Part shown: piece by piece, positions 26,201 through 39,400 of the stretch
Numbering within the stretch: the stretch's first letter is position 1
Layout of the letters: each line of letters starts with the position of its first letter
Origin: Hydractinia symbiolongicarpus
Lineage: Eukaryota > Cnidaria > Hydrozoa > Anthoathecata > Hydractiniidae
NCBI RefSeq assembly: GCF_029227915.1
Contig: NC_079883.1
Location: 5,828,001-5,892,000, forward strand
Direction: 5' to 3'
DNA: 64,000 nucleotides
The notes under the pieces: model-generated
Told to the model about the DNA's origin: nothing
Databases searched by the model: none
The model's input: only the letters and a program-made list of their open reading frames with translations
Program-made: the position numbers and the translations under genes

Positions 26201-26958
26201 ATGCTGCATATACTATATTTCCTCGTCGTATTTTTCAGGAATGCATCAAGTGCGGAAAAGACTTCGAAGAATTTGAAAAGAAGCATCATTGCAGAGCATG
26301 TGGGCAAGGGTTTTGTGATACGTGTACACAACACCGCATTCCTGTCCCTGATCGGGGATGGGGAGACACGCCTGTTCGAGTGTGTGATCGATGTTTTATT
26401 GGATCTGGTCTTGATGATCAAGCGAATAATCTTAATGATAATATTGATGTGAGGTAAGGTTATCGAGACAATAATGCTTAAGATGCCTTTTTTTACTTTG
26501 TCTCCTTATTAAACCTAGTAATGTATGCGTATGATTTTGTTTGTAGTGAGCTCTTAGAAGCATTGAATGATGATCCTGAGCTAGAAACTGGTGAAATGGT
26601 GGCTGTGAAAACCGCTCAAAATATACCTGTTCGCCACCCTCCCGATGTTGTGACCACAAGAAAAGTGACTGAAACTGTACATTCTACGTTGTCTTACTTA
26701 ACTAGTACATTGGAATACCCTTTGGAATACCTGGTTGACTCAGCGAGACCCGAGTACTGGATTCCAGACTCTAAAATTCCTGATTGTTTTATGTGCAAGC
26801 GAGAGTTTAAAAGTTCCGAGTCGAAACATCATTGCAGAAGTTGTGGACAGGGATTTTGTGGAGATTGCTCAACGCAGCGGCTTCCTGTACCAAGTCGTGG
26901 CTGGGATTACCCAGTACGAGTGTGCGACACTTGCGCACAAAAAAAAGGACCACTCTGA
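20242..26958 (+). CDS. ZFYVE1: Double-FYVE protein ZFYVE1 (DFCP1), 10 exons, 788 aa
   Basis: PI3P-binding ATPase-like protein that marks omegasomes, the ER sites of autophagosome formation, and lipid droplets. Exons: 20242-20643, 23082-23617, 24139-24349, 24423-24520, 24801-24909, 25193-25290, 25514-25631, 25755-25922, 26239-26453, 26547-26958; all GT-AG and in phase. Domains: N-terminal Cys/His B-box-like zinc site (about residues 35-70, CDRC..CIDC..CNEC..H), P-loop domain with GNTGDGKS at about 160-167 and LDTEG as probable Walker B, a cysteine-rich linker (exons 4-7), FYVE 1 (about 582-640, KKHHCRACG, VRVCDRC) and FYVE 2 (about 722-782, SKHHCRSCG, VRVCDTC). Length agrees with the human protein (777 aa). 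FYVE 1 has WTPN where the family motif is WxxD; FYVE 2 has WIPD. Intron 1 (2.4 kb) carries a SINE and a minisatellite. Confidence 0.96.
20845..20868 (+). repeat. Short telomere-like tract in ZFYVE1 intron 1
   Basis: About two and a half TTAGGG-type repeats. Too short to imply a telomere fusion; the surrounding 250 bp is a cluster of GTACGCAC/GTACGAAT-type short repeats. Confidence 0.5.
21240..21915. repeat. Imperfect minisatellite in ZFYVE1 intron 1
   Basis: About 675 bp of degenerate tandem units, roughly 50-65 bp each, built from TTAGAGTGCCGG, a T-run, GCAGTGATACTTAGAGAACCGG, another T-run and CGTAAAAATTAGAG. Unit length drifts and many copies have indels, so this is an old array. It spans only intron. 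Confidence 0.8.
22534..22900 (+). mobile_element. tRNA-derived SINE, copy 2 (ZFYVE1 intron 1)
   Basis: Same body as the SINE at 19537-19882. The A box is good (TAGCTTAGTGG, 22544-22554), the B box has decayed to GGTTAGATTCC. It ends in an (ATCT)n tail. It lies in the sense orientation of ZFYVE1. Confidence 0.85.
23887..24016. repeat. Tandem duplication of about 66 bp in ZFYVE1 intron 2
   Basis: Two adjacent diverged copies (about 23887-23950 and 23953-24016) sharing GAATTGCATTG, AAAATATATAATTTG and AAAATTGCTC. It lies upstream of the exon at 24139. Confidence 0.75.
25983..26045 (+). repeat. (GTTT)n microsatellite in ZFYVE1 intron 8
   Basis: About fifteen GTTT/GCTT tetranucleotide units upstream of the FYVE-1 exon. 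Confidence 0.9.
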
Positions 26959-29900
26959 GTTATTTTGTTGAGAATATGTCTTTGTTTATATGAATTTGCT
27001 TATCTTTTTTATGTATAATATATTTATAGTTCTATTATACAAACAATTGGCTACTCATGCAACTTCATACCAATACTTCTTTAGGAGGAATAGGTGTGAA
27101 GTTGGTTGCAATCATTGTTTACAGTGAATTTAATGTTTTAAGTTTTTTTAAGTTTTTAATTATGCAAATGCTTGAATAAACGTCCGTTGTAAAATAACCG
27201 CTCCACTTTATTAAATGCCTGTACTTAAATAACCGCCCTAATCCAATAAACCGTGAGGCAAACGCCTGGCTTACTTAATAAACAACCAACCTTTTTCCCT
27301 TTAACACCACTTAAAAAAAAGAAGGAAATTTTTTATTTTGAGGGTTAATACCGCTTTAGGGTATACATTGTTTTTTCTTTGAACTGCTGTGTGATATTTG
27401 TAGAGACCACCCTACCCTCTATCCCTGCCCCTGAATGGACGCCTGGACTAGTCCCCTAAATAAACGGTCAATCATAAAAAGTTTAAAATTTAGATGTTTA
27501 TTCAATCTTTTGCAGTACGTGGTTTAAAATTATGGAATATATATTTTTGACAGTATCCAAAGTATAGTCGAGATTAAAAGAGCCTTCAGATAGACCGCTT
27601 CATCATTTCTCCGCAGTTATCCAAGTAAATTGTTACTTTGTTTTCGAGTGAAAAAAAGTTGAAGTAATTTATTTGTATTATGTGGTATTATTTTTGTGTT
27701 TTTAAAATTTGAAAATATATATACTAAAAATATTAAAAAAAGCTATTGATGGGTTGTTTTAAGATTGTATAGATTTAAGTATATAATACATTTGTTATTG
27801 TTTTACTTATTATTTGTTTATCTTTATTTTCAATATCCTATTAGTTGGAAAATACCGAAGCACTTCCAAATAGGGATGATTTTAGTACCAAAAGTTTCTT
27901 ACGTTATTTCTTGAGAAAGAAGTAATAATTTTATCAAATATTTATTACTTAGTTTTCAAGTTGTTTTTTTAGTTAAAATTTGTGTGTATTTAAACAAACA
28001 GCCACAATTTACATCGATATTTTCATCCAGGAGCGCTCCAAGAGTATCTTATAAATAATAATTAGTAGGGCAAATAATTAGTAGTACACATCCGCACATC
28101 TTAGGCGCGTCATTTGAAATCCCTTGGCCACCGTTATTTCAGATTCACTGGCCACCGTTATTGGATTTACACCACTTTAGTTCCGTACCGTGATAACACG
28201 TGGATATGTAATTTTTAATCCATCTATACTTGTACTAAAACTTATTACACGCTCTCGGCTATATAATTTTTTGACTGCTGACGAAATACATGACACTTGA
28301 GTAGCATGAAAGAAACAGCTGCCATTTTTAATTCATATATATTTACATTCTTCTAAGGCTGTCACGTAACATGACAAACTTACGCAATAAGAAATTAGCA
28401 TAGCTGCAAGATGGAGCAAACGTAACCTCGTCACCAGGGCTTTTGGCCTTACGCCTAACGCTGCGCTGTAATGAATGAAGTGCTAGTGCAACCAAAATCC
28501 TATAAGCGAGGTTGGTTACAAGCGCGTTGTAAAAATAATACACATCAAAATAATGACAAATTAGACATTTTGATAAATGTCAATCAATAATTCAGTGATC
28601 TCATTTCCAATATGGCTGTCCTTCTTCCTGTAAGAAAACTTCAAGAAAAAAACCATACTCGAATGCACATATCACCTTACCTGAATTTAACGCTATTTTA
28701 CAACATTTGACGTAGGGGTTAAAAACTTGTTTCGAAACATTTTTCTACTCAATTTGTTGCCAAAGAGCGTTTTTGTGTGACAAAAACTTTTGAACTAATT
28801 ACTCCTCAATATATGTCTCTTTTACCTAAGTGGTGAGTCACAAATCAAACATGTGCCATTTCAGGGGGAAAGGGAGGGATAATTTTTGACTTTTAAATAC
28901 TCATAACGTAAAACATTAAATTTATGAAGAATAGAAATTGTTTTGAACCGATTTGCCGTCTTTTCACTCTTTCCAGGGCGCCATGATGGCTCGTGATTTA
29001 AAATTGACTAACCTCGACACCAGGGATCTTTGTCTCTTGTTTTTTTTTATACTTGGGGTCGAGGTTGAGGACACTTCATTATTTGATTTCGAAATTTAGG
29101 GGAAAGCAGAACATAAAATGTAAACATCGGAGTGTGGAGTACACCTTTTGATTTGTAAGTCATTCCTAAAGTAATTAGTTGCACTAAAAGTAAAATGTGT
29201 TATATCAAATATTCTATCAAAGTGTTAACAAGATTTTCAAATTTTCTGTTTGGTCTTACCTAAAAATTATTAAAATTTGAAAATAACGTCACTTTAACTG
29301 AAGAGAGCTTTTGTAGCAAGGTTGAGCTTTCTTTCGGACAGAAAGTAAATGGTATTTTTAATACTTATTGTAATATTGTCATAATTTGACATCGAGTTAG
29401 TGCATGTGTAATAAACAAGCAGGCTATACTTGTTGTTTCCATGTCATCTTTTTCATAGCTGTAATTGGCGCCCAATACCACGTAACTGGGTTTATCATTT
29501 TGCGTTTATTTTATGATTTGGTAAATTCCTGTAGTAACCACCTGTGGCCTTCCCTAACATTAAGAATATAAACCCAAGGCAGCAAATGAGATATATTAGG
29601 TTTGTTTTTAGTACCATAGGAACCGAAGGGGCAAGGAAGGCGGAGGGGGTTGAGACCCCACAATAATTTTTAACAACGTAAGATGCTGAATGACTCCAAT
29701 GTAGTTGTCTAGATTGCGCGTTTCGGCTACTGTCAGAAAAAACTGAAAAAGCAATTTCCTAAATATTATTTACAGGCTCCAGTACTTATTCATTCCTCTG
29801 TTTTTAAGAAACATAAAACATCAAATTAAAAAATAACACTTTGTTTAACCCTATTCGGTCCGGGGTTTTTCAAACATATTTTGACCGGGTGGGGGGGAGG

Positions 29901-31374
29901 CGGTCGGAATAACTTTTCACAGGCTTGTCCAAATTGTATCAAACTTGGCACAGTTATAGTACGTCACAAAAGAAACAAAATTGCAGCAATAAATTTTTGC
30001 TTGCGTCAGCACATTTTCTGTGACGTCATCAAAAGCTTAAAATTTGTACAAAATGCAACTATCTGCTTAAAATTCAATTACTTTAGTTCTAGATTTCTAG
30101 ATAGAGTGCTAGAATTTTTACATTCTGTTTGGAGTTTCTGAAAGCTAAATAAAAGTTATTTAACATATTTTCCGGTTTTTACATAGATCGTATACAAAAT
30201 TGCCAAATATTGCCTAAAAGTCCGGTTTTAATCACGTGTCCAAAACTTGCCAAATGATTCTTCTTGATGAAACAAAGTTGTGTTGTAAGTTTCAAGTTCC
30301 AGACATAATCCTAACAAGAGTTATTATATTTTCCCCATTAAGGGTTTCATAGACATAGGGTTAGTTTCGAGTGATAGCCAATATCAAAGCCTCTGAAAGG
30401 TATGGGACCTAATAATTTTGCATGCAGGTGTCTAATAGATAAATATTGAAACTCAGTAAATATTGTAGGCATGCAACATAGCATTAAAGAGTTATTAAAA
30501 AACCGTCAAGGGGGGGGGGCGGAATCCCCCCGGGGTTAAATTTTCAAACAATTTTTTAACTTCTCTTTTCGATTTTATTGTGTCCTTCATAAGCATCTTT
30601 TTTAGAAGCAGTAGATTCATTACAGATTTCGTTTTATCTGTCAACAAGCTAATGAAGGAGCCCTTCGAACGATGGTGTTCCTTTATAAACTTCGTTTCCT
30701 TGCTTTTTGCATTATTATTCCTGAAATCTTAAAGAACAACAATTGCGTACTAAAACAGGGAACCAGCTGCAATCAGCTGAAATGATTAGCAACGCTCAGA
30801 AACGAACTGTAATCAAGCTAGGACCAACAACTAAGAGGGGGCTGTTTATGAACAAAAAAATTGTGGTCGTTCGTGTTGTCGCGATTTAGCGTGTCCTTGT
30901 TTGTCCGGTATGGTTTCACCGTTATACTGTCATTGACAGTAAACTTAAGCAACTCGTATTTTAATACGTAAAAATACTTTTTAATTCATTATCCCTTAAT
31001 TCATTGCTCTTTTCGGAATAAATGTGCATCTTTTTATACAGCTAACTCCTAATAATTTACTGTCGCTTCTAACGGCTCAACCTCTTCCAGCAGTTCCGTT
31101 TTAGTCATCGCAAAACTCATCTTTGTCAATCGGTTCTCAAATGGAGAATTAATGTGGTATCTGGGAGAATTGATTGGTATGGTATTAACTTTATTATACA
31201 CTACATTTGCTCGGTCGTTATTTTATAAGCAAAGTAAAATATGATTTTACCAGGGCCGCCATTTTTGCAAATGCAACTTGTTATCTGGGAAAAAACAAAT
31301 GCAATTATTTTTTCCCACATTATTGAAGTTCAACGTGGAAATACTTACTATAATATAATTATTTCGTTTACTAG
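26959..31374. other. Intergenic, repeat-rich, no gene recognised
   Basis: About 4.4 kb between ZFYVE1 and the GPCR gene, which converge. An AATAAA at about 27175 could end ZFYVE1. Around 27175-27480 lie scattered AATAAACG/AATAACCGC motifs typical of a decayed DNA element. A small fold-back lies at 29007-29080. G-rich tracts occur near 29888 and 30511. The open frames at 28343-28543 and 29881-30141 show no family features. Confidence 0.6.
29007..29080. repeat. Small fold-back element with AACCTCG ends
   Basis: Left end CTAACCTCGACACCAGGG and right end CTTGGGGTCGAGGTTGAGG are imperfect inverted repeats around a T-rich centre. The same end motif (AACCTCG..CCCAGGG) recurs at 28428, 55381, 55668 and in the long hairpin at 55771-55871. 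Confidence 0.5.
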
Positions 31375-32235
31375 TTATTTCGCGCTTTCCTGATTTCTAT
31401 CAGAGTTCAACGCAAAAATCGATTCCTTTTTACATCTTAGTAACTGAACAGCGCATGCGCGACATTGTTTATCTAAAAACACATACACTAGAGGATCTGT
31501 CAACAAACCAATCGACCACATGAACGGAATAAATTTTTGCACGTCTTCGTTGTTGCTATATGCTGTAAGAAAAATATCTGGGAGGAAATAAAACAATATG
31601 AACGTGATGATTATGCAACTTGGGATGTAGTAAATTTTAATGTTCACAGCCCCTGCGTCTTTATTTTGACTCTGCGATACAATCGCTGGTTGAATATGCG
31701 TTTTCCGTGCTCTGTTTAGTTTATAAGCAATGACTGAGTAGCAGACAATGGCTACAGCGACGCATATCGGGTCACATACTTGGTACAGGTAATGGTAGAA
31801 AAATTTGTACGTGTAAGAAGCGTCCAGAAAGTGAAACGGTAAAGCTAAAACAGTCCCAATATTCCAAAATAAAACAATGATCGACTTCACAACTTTTTCG
31901 GTCACGTAATAATTATACCTAACATGCAAAACCATATATAACAAGCGGTCGACTGATATCATGCACATTGACATGTAGAATATTATATCCACTCCGCCAT
32001 CCCAAGCGTAAATATGCACTATGACGTCATCATTTACGTAACAGAGACGAAGAATGTCCAGAGTTAGTAAATTTAAAACCATTAAAATTTCCACAATGCT
32101 TATGTGGAGAAGAATAAACTTTTGCGTACATTTCCCGCCTCTGCGATGGAGAAGGCACCATATACCAAGGACATGAATGCATATTGCGCAAACTTTGATT
32201 AAAATGGTAGTCACGTAAAGTGCAACGTCGACCAT
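31375..32235 (-). CDS. Rhodopsin-like (class A) GPCR, intronless
   Basis: A 286-residue single-exon seven-transmembrane protein. Hydrophobic segments lie at about residues 3-29, 38-66, 82-105, 114-136, 148-171, 201-226 and 234-254. TM3 ends in DRLLY (96-100), a variant of the DRY motif that contacts the G protein. TM7 carries TDPLVYVF (246-253), a DPxxY form of NPxxY. TM2 lacks the usual Asp (HISIVEIL). I see no cysteine at the top of TM3 or in extracellular loop 2, so the class-typical disulphide seems absent. The ATG at 32235 is the first in frame. The short N-terminus has no signal peptide. Ligand unknown; lineage-specific intronless receptors of this sort are common in cnidarians. I do not assign a subfamily. 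Confidence 0.8.
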   Translation of the reverse strand: MVDVALYVTTILIKVCAICIHVLGIWCLLHRRGGKCTQKFILLHISIVEILMVLNLLTLDILRLCYVNDDVIVHIYAWDGGVDIIFYMSMCMISVDRLLYMVLHVRYNYYVTEKVVKSIIVLFWNIGTVLALPFHFLDASYTYKFFYHYLYQVCDPICVAVAIVCYSVIAYKLNRARKTHIQPAIVSQSQNKDAGAVNIKIYYIPSCIIITFILFYFLPDIFLTAYSNNEDVQKFIPFMWSIGLLTDPLVYVFLDKQCRACAVQLLRCKKESIFALNSDRNQESAK

Positions 32236-33451
32236 ACTTCGCGACTTGTGGTGCAAGCTTATCAAAACTTATCAAAAAATAACTCTTGAGCATAAAATTC
32301 TCGCGCATAAATAAATCTAACAGTGAATAGCTATTATGTCCGATTAGTTGTGAATCTCTATCAGCTGCGCTTATCCTATGTTTTACTGTTAACAAAAAAT
32401 ACATGTATTCTTTTATCTATTTCGAATATGTCTGCATAAATTGTTTTTATAGATTTGAACAAAAACAACAACTATTGTATTCACACGGAACATAAGTTAC
32501 GCTTAATTGAATTTCGTGCTTGATTTTTCCTTCTTGTTATGGCTCAGAACAGCTGCAAACGACATTGTTTTTGAAGATACTATTTGTAGTGTTTTAAACG
32601 TCGATAAATTTTTCAATCCTTTCCCCAAACGACTAAATATGCATATCCACAAATATTAAAAGACTAAAAGAAAGGAATATAAAGGGCAGGCACTACCACC
32701 TTTCTCTAGAGAAAATTTTATTCTAGTTTTTATATCCAAATATAAATTTACGAATTCATGTTTTATACGCCAGCTAGGCGGCCATGGTATATTTTACAGA
32801 CCGGAATGTAATAAGCACTTAACTTCATTTCAAGGCCATTGTACTAAAATTTACCACTGAATCAGAGAGTGGATGAGTATTTAAGTCAAATTTACTGGTT
32901 GCTGATGAAATATCTTCTTGACAGCAAATCGAAGAAAAGAGGGAAAAAACTATACTATTGTTCACAAGAACTTTCTCTCCTCTGTCAAATGCTTACATTA
33001 TTAATAAATTTCTACGTAAAAATTCAAATATTTTTTTTTTATTCTATAAGTAGCTTAGAGCACACGAAGTTGGTTTCAATTTTCTTGATGCATGGCTACT
33101 ACTAATTCAAGCTAAAAACTATTCGAACACGTGCATGCTAAAGAACGTAAAAACAGTAAAAGAATGATTTCCTATCAACGGTGGTACACCCAGCTTTCAC
33201 CTTGCATGCACCACAGCATCGTGTAAGTTCTGTACGAAAGCATAAAAGCAACACATCAATTTGTTTTCTATTATCATTACAAATGTAATGGACTGCTTAC
33301 ATTTTTAACATCTTTTCGAGAATATCTCATAAGGACGTGATTCATTAAAATCATTCTTCCAAACCAACAGAATTTCCCATTTTAATGTTGCTTCTATGCT
33401 GGTTCATGCATGCCACTAGGAAGTTTCTACCAAACAGCCACATAATCATGT
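32236..33451. other. Spacer between SMG8 and GPCR genes
   Basis: About 1.2 kb, both neighbours on the minus strand, AT-rich. Open frames here overlap the GPCR start in other frames or lack protein features. Presumably SMG8 3' UTR plus GPCR promoter. Confidence 0.5.
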
Positions 33452-36400
33452 CTATATTAAGTTATCATCAGTATTACTCACGTACGAATAATTAAACATT
33501 CCTCTCAACAAGCGACACGTCAACAACGGTTGTGACGGCGGCGGAGGTAATATAGGTCCGCTATCTCCGACATAAACATATGGGAATCGTAGGACACAGT
33601 AACTATTTGGAGGTAGTGTAACACCATCCTTAAGTCCGGTGTAAAACACAGGTGTGATGTCTCGCTCACCCGGTTGTACTCTTGGGTTTAAAGTAATCGT
33701 GACAGCAGAGTCTGGTGTTACAACGTATGTTCTGGTTAATTGAGCCAAATGTAGAGGCTTCGATGAACGGCACGGACATGGAAAATAGATTGGCATGTGG
33801 GCGGTCACGAGTTTGGTCGCGTTTTCACGAATGTGTCCGGAACCAGTGATCTTTACCATCTTATCAGCCGCAGAACAGAAAAACCTGTAAAAAACAGAGG
33901 TAGTATATTTACCTGTTTGTGAGAAATATTTTAATATCACAGTGAGGTTTCGTAGTTCCGATATAAGTACAGCTTAAATAATTTTAAATAAAACCTGTGT
34001 CAAGTTTACTTGCAAAAGCGCATGCCCCATCTGGAAACCAAATGGAGGGGTTTAAGTTATTACCTCGACTAGCAACCCACACTCAAACGAAAATTCATAT
34101 ATTGCCACAAGAGAATAGAAAATCAAATTTGGTTTCATCAAAATAAGAAGCCAGTAAAGATACGCTAATTGGGACTTCACCCCTGTCTTTGAGTATGGGA
34201 CTTCACCCCTCTTTTTAAGTGCAGGCGATATAAAACAAAGATGTGCTGATAAAAAAGAAAAAGCAACAGTACAAAGTAAACAGCATGGTGTTAACGCGTT
34301 CTTCTTTTCACAGCAACAACAACAGAGTGAAGTAAACACGACACGAAATGCATTGTTACCTGTGACCACGCGGACACTCGTATTCATTCCCTATGTACGC
34401 TTTTACTGAAATTGTCTCTTTTGAATTAGGTCTTTTGATTCTTCCGACAGGATTTTTATCAGAGCGTAGTAGTTCATTGGCTTGCGCGTGTACTTGATTG
34501 ATTGTCTGAAGGATAGGAATGTGCGCATGCGTAGTGGTAGATGGGTGATTTTGATTGGTAGTTGTTACTTTTGTAACTTCACCCGGAACTGGCCATTGTT
34601 CTTCCTGTGACGCAATGTCCGTAATATTGGGCTCGTCGTTGCCATCCGACGTCGACGTCATGTCGTTTGTTTTGACGGGTATGTCCCATAAAAGCAGGTA
34701 GTTAGAACCAGTAAAGAATCCTGCTTGTTCTACACCTTTTGTAGGGTTGTATAAACTTGCTGATCCGAGGACGATGAGTGACCATGAAGGGAACATTGGA
34801 AGTAAAGATGGGGACAGGTTGATACTTAGCATGCCTTCGTAATGCTCTGTCGTAGTGATATTTGATGAATTGTCCGTCGTGTTCTAAAACAAATGCGAGA
34901 AAAATATGAAAGTTATGTTTCTTTTTTATTAAAAAAAAATCCGTAACTTTCACTCAGTGTAACTTAAATGAACATTCAGTGAAATTTTACCTAATTAAAA
35001 TATCAAACGGAAGCGCTGCAATGGTTCCGGGTTTTTTTCACGAAACAACACATTGTCGTTTCACTATTTTTCGTTGTAAATGCAATTCTACAGAAGGCGA
35101 CAAATAAAATTTGATCAGTGTAACTATGAAACTAAGCAACCTAATAAACATTAAAAGTAAACACGTTTTGTAACTTATTTGACGATAAAAAAAAGTTCCA
35201 CAAGTCCAGTATAAAAATTTGCTAAGAATTTTATTAACGTTATTTTTCAAATATGTTCACGTAATTCGGAGTTACGTTGGGGTTAATAAAGTTTTCGCTT
35301 CATACAAAACGTAATGGCTATTTACCGAGCTTTCAACTTCAACTAACTCGTTATCAACTTCTTGCACTGGATTCATTGACAAAGACTTTACCATTCCTTC
35401 ATACTCAGAGACGTAACTGGCACCATCATCCCGAGACTCAATGTCGGTAGATTGATACCCGCCATAACTTAGACTAGCACCACTAGCAGCAGTAAGATCT
35501 TTTGAGGTGGAAATTGTTCTCGTTCTTGCAGCATGTTCGTGGTCTTGAGAAGGTAAGATTTCGATGTCCTTGCTTTCTTGTGTTTGCGAAGTCGTGCCGG
35601 AAACAGATAATTCAGAAATTGAGGTCTTTGCGTTTCGTCCTAATATCGTGATTTGGTGAGTCTCCAAACGTCTTTGCAAGGACGGCGCTGAAACGGTGGC
35701 ACAAAAGTAAAAATAATAAACATAATCAAACTTTCGCAGGAATTACAAAGTTTTTATTTTGATTCGACTAGCAAATTAGTTGAATATTACGAATCTACAT
35801 CTAAGTAGCAAATTACAAAGGGCATGGCGGAGACATGTTTTTTAAATAAGAAGTTCGAACATGCAAATTCTTTTTTCAGGTTGTGTTTATTTTGTGTGTA
35901 ACAAAAACAAGCCGTGTAAAAATAGACGCAAACGATCAAACATCCTTATCCAACATATAAGCTCTGATTGGTTGATTCTTTGTAACCGGCTTGGAGGAGG
36001 CTATAAAAATATACACTCCTCCGCAGAGTTTTTTCTCACCTGCTCGTTTAACTCTCAAACTTGGATCGTCTGCAGGAAACATGGGGAATTTAAGATGTGT
36101 CAGGTAAGAACAACATTTCTTTTCTAGGTCTTGATAGAATTCGTAATTCGCACTCTAAAGTACAGAAATATAATACACGCATTTCTTTATAAACAACTTC
36201 ACTTTTGGTATGGTACTTGTGTTGCTAATAAAAAATGCCTAAATTGATAAAAAAGTTGATTAGCGGTTGCCTAACAGGAAATCGAACAATATCACAGATT
36301 ATTGAAAATTCTACTAAAGCTACAGAAATTCACGAAGCATTGTTTTATTCGACGTATAATTCCGAATACAAATAATTATTTGATTTAAGAGTAGGAAAGG

Positions 36401-39400
36401 ACCAGAATTGTCCCATAACTGCATATAAACGATTTTTTTAACATGGGACCTTTGAGCCTTAAGGGAAGTACACAGAAAACTAACATTTTTAAGAAAGACG
36501 TATAACTTTAACACAAGACATCTCATGTGACCTCAAACTTTACACTCGCAAAAGTAAACAACAGGTAAATTTTAAACTCGTGCAGCCATAAGAACAACAG
36601 TAGATGGAATATAGAGAAATAAAAAAGGGAATTATGACATACTTTTAAGTCGAAAGGATCCTCCCTAGTTCCTTGTGTGCGTCCGCAGTTGCACGCAGCA
36701 ATACTGGTTACTCTGCTTGAATGAGATTTATACGGTACACCTGCTGTTTCTTCACTCTCTTGTTTACCATCGGTAAGATTGTGGTACTAAACATAAAAAT
36801 TGTAAGAAAAATAGATGAAATGAATTAGAAGTATATTAATATAATAGATGGAGTCCTTACGGGGTATACACAGGGTTGGCCAGTCATACTAGTTGCTTCG
36901 CATAAGTGTCGACCATTCCACCAGACCTGGTTGCACTCTTCCTGAAGCTGATTAGCAAAATGTTCGTATGCTGGTCCTCTGGCATTCATTGTGAACACGT
37001 GGAGACAATGGTTCAGCTAAAAGAAGTAAAACCATCACAACACTCTCTGCTGTGAAAAGAGACACACTGATCTTTTTTAAATGTTGTCAAAAATACAGCT
37101 TAAAACGAGTACAATAAAAGCACTATGAGAAATATTTAATTATACACAATGAGATTTATGGAAAGTACATCTCTTTTATCTAATGCTTTTACTTCTATTT
37201 GGTTCCAAAGCTGGTACATTAACAGACAGAGGAAGTATAGAAGAGCTTGTACCTGTGCAAGATGAACTGATTGTGTGTAGTGTGATGGAAGATTATCTAA
37301 GTAAGTGTTTGTAGCCATTGGTGATACTTTGTGGCAGCGACTAAAAAAATCAAATGTATTTAAGAACAAGTCACCTTAATTACCTAAGGGAACCAACAAT
37401 TTATATATTTTTTATTCAAACAGAGGGGGGAGTAGTCTTATGCGCGAACCATAAGCCCATGTTGCTTAGGAACATCATTTCGAAAGAGAATACGAGTAGT
37501 CTGGACTGCAGGGTCACTGTAAGCAAAAACAAGCTCCGCGAATATGTTCCCTAAGGTAGTAAGGGTACTTGGTTTGCTTTATTAAATTCAATCACGGTGG
37601 TAGGTTCTTAGATGTTGATTCTAAAAACATCAAGGTTTTGATACTGGGAATTAACAAATCAACTGTGATTTTGCCATCAGATTTTTAGCGTGTTTTTTTT
37701 TATCAAATATCCATAAATTAAGATGTAAATAAGGAAAAGAAATTGGCACCATCAACAACGATAACAAAAACAAACAAAAATATGCATCAGCTTTTACATC
37801 GTCATACAACAGACTAATAACTCTTACTTCTCAGAGAATTTCCAATCAAGATCTAACGTTTGCATCAACGTTTTTACATGTGCATTGTTGTCTGTAGCAC
37901 TACCAAGAAAATATTTATACACAATTTCACAAACACGATACCACAGCTCGATATTTGGTGCCTATAAGAAAACGTGATGAAGTAAGAAAACTTCCATTGT
38001 ATTTTACTGTGGCAGTAAAAAGAACAACGTAAGCAATTACACGTTTTTACCAGCAAAAAGAAAAAAGTATCAAGAAAATAGAAGTTACTGGTAGTCCAGT
38101 CTGATCGCATGTAATTTAACTGCATGTTGGAAAATCCTGTGCTAATCAAAATCAAAGTGTACTGTATTCTGCAATGCAACTGAAGATACCATTGTATATA
38201 GAAATATAGAAATAAGTATGGACGAAACAAGCAACAACAAAAACAATACAGAATGTTTGAACACGGTCCAAAATTTAAATTGGCATTTCGTTTTTTGGTC
38301 ATATTTTGGCACATATATACATGTTCTTCACATTTTACGACTTCGCTCCCCTTAATTTCAGTGCGTTGTCTCTGCGTGGAAATAAAATGGGGTGTCAAGA
38401 TTAAGGAGATAAGGGTGAACTAAAATTAAAGGCACATAGCTAAAATATAATAAAAATAGCCTGACATTATATGACAAAAGCCAAATCAATGACAACAGCA
38501 TAACACTAAAACCTGACAAGCTCACCTCCACATGTGTTCCCCTTCTTCCCTCTGCAGGGACTTCTCTGCTCTCCACCGTCATCATATAATCAATTTGTTT
38601 AAACAAGAAATCACGTAATGTTATATCTTTCATAACCCCTCCAGAATCTTCTGAAGTTCCTTTTGTGGGAGAAGGTTGTGATACAAGACTGATATTTGAT
38701 TTCTTTGACAGCACAGAAGAATAAACTATAATAAATAAATAAATCATTAGTATTGACAAAAAGCAACTTATAAAAACAATTTTGCTGCTGTAAAAAAATT
38801 TAGGTACCCGTTCATTTTTGAAATTTTTTTTTGAAGCAGCGAATTTTTCAACAACAGTTCAAAAGTATTATTTTTTAAATTTAATATTTTAATGCGAAAT
38901 ATCTGTCATTGCAGTCTATGGCTCTTCATTAGAAATGTTTTCACCTGCATCCATGTTAATCGAATGCTTTAACACGTGGTTGATGCAAAATGAGATTGGA
39001 TCAATGTGAGATTTCTGTGGCGATTGCACGTGAACAAATAACTGGTTTGGTGACGAGACTGTAAATAACGAACTGGAACTAACAAAAAGAAAACAGAACT
39101 GTCACATCTAGTGTTAAGTAATCTCATCACTGGATTGTAATGTAAGAATACTACCATACTGCAAGAAACAAAATCCAAATATCCAATTTTTACCTTAAAC
39201 TTCCAAGTAATCGATTCTTTTTTAAAATTAAATGCACTTGTTCTTGCAAGGACTGCTGCAGCTTTCGAATAGAATGCTGTAAAAATATTTATAAGAAAAT
39301 ATTTTATCCGTGAAGGGTATTGTAGATGCAGGGTATTTATTCTAAAACCCAAAATCATTGACTTTTATATTTCGTAAAAACAAACACTTTTTCTTCTCCT

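Noticed and set aside
32030-32404. 124-aa minus-strand open frame
   Set aside because: It overlaps the GPCR start in another frame and has no domain features.
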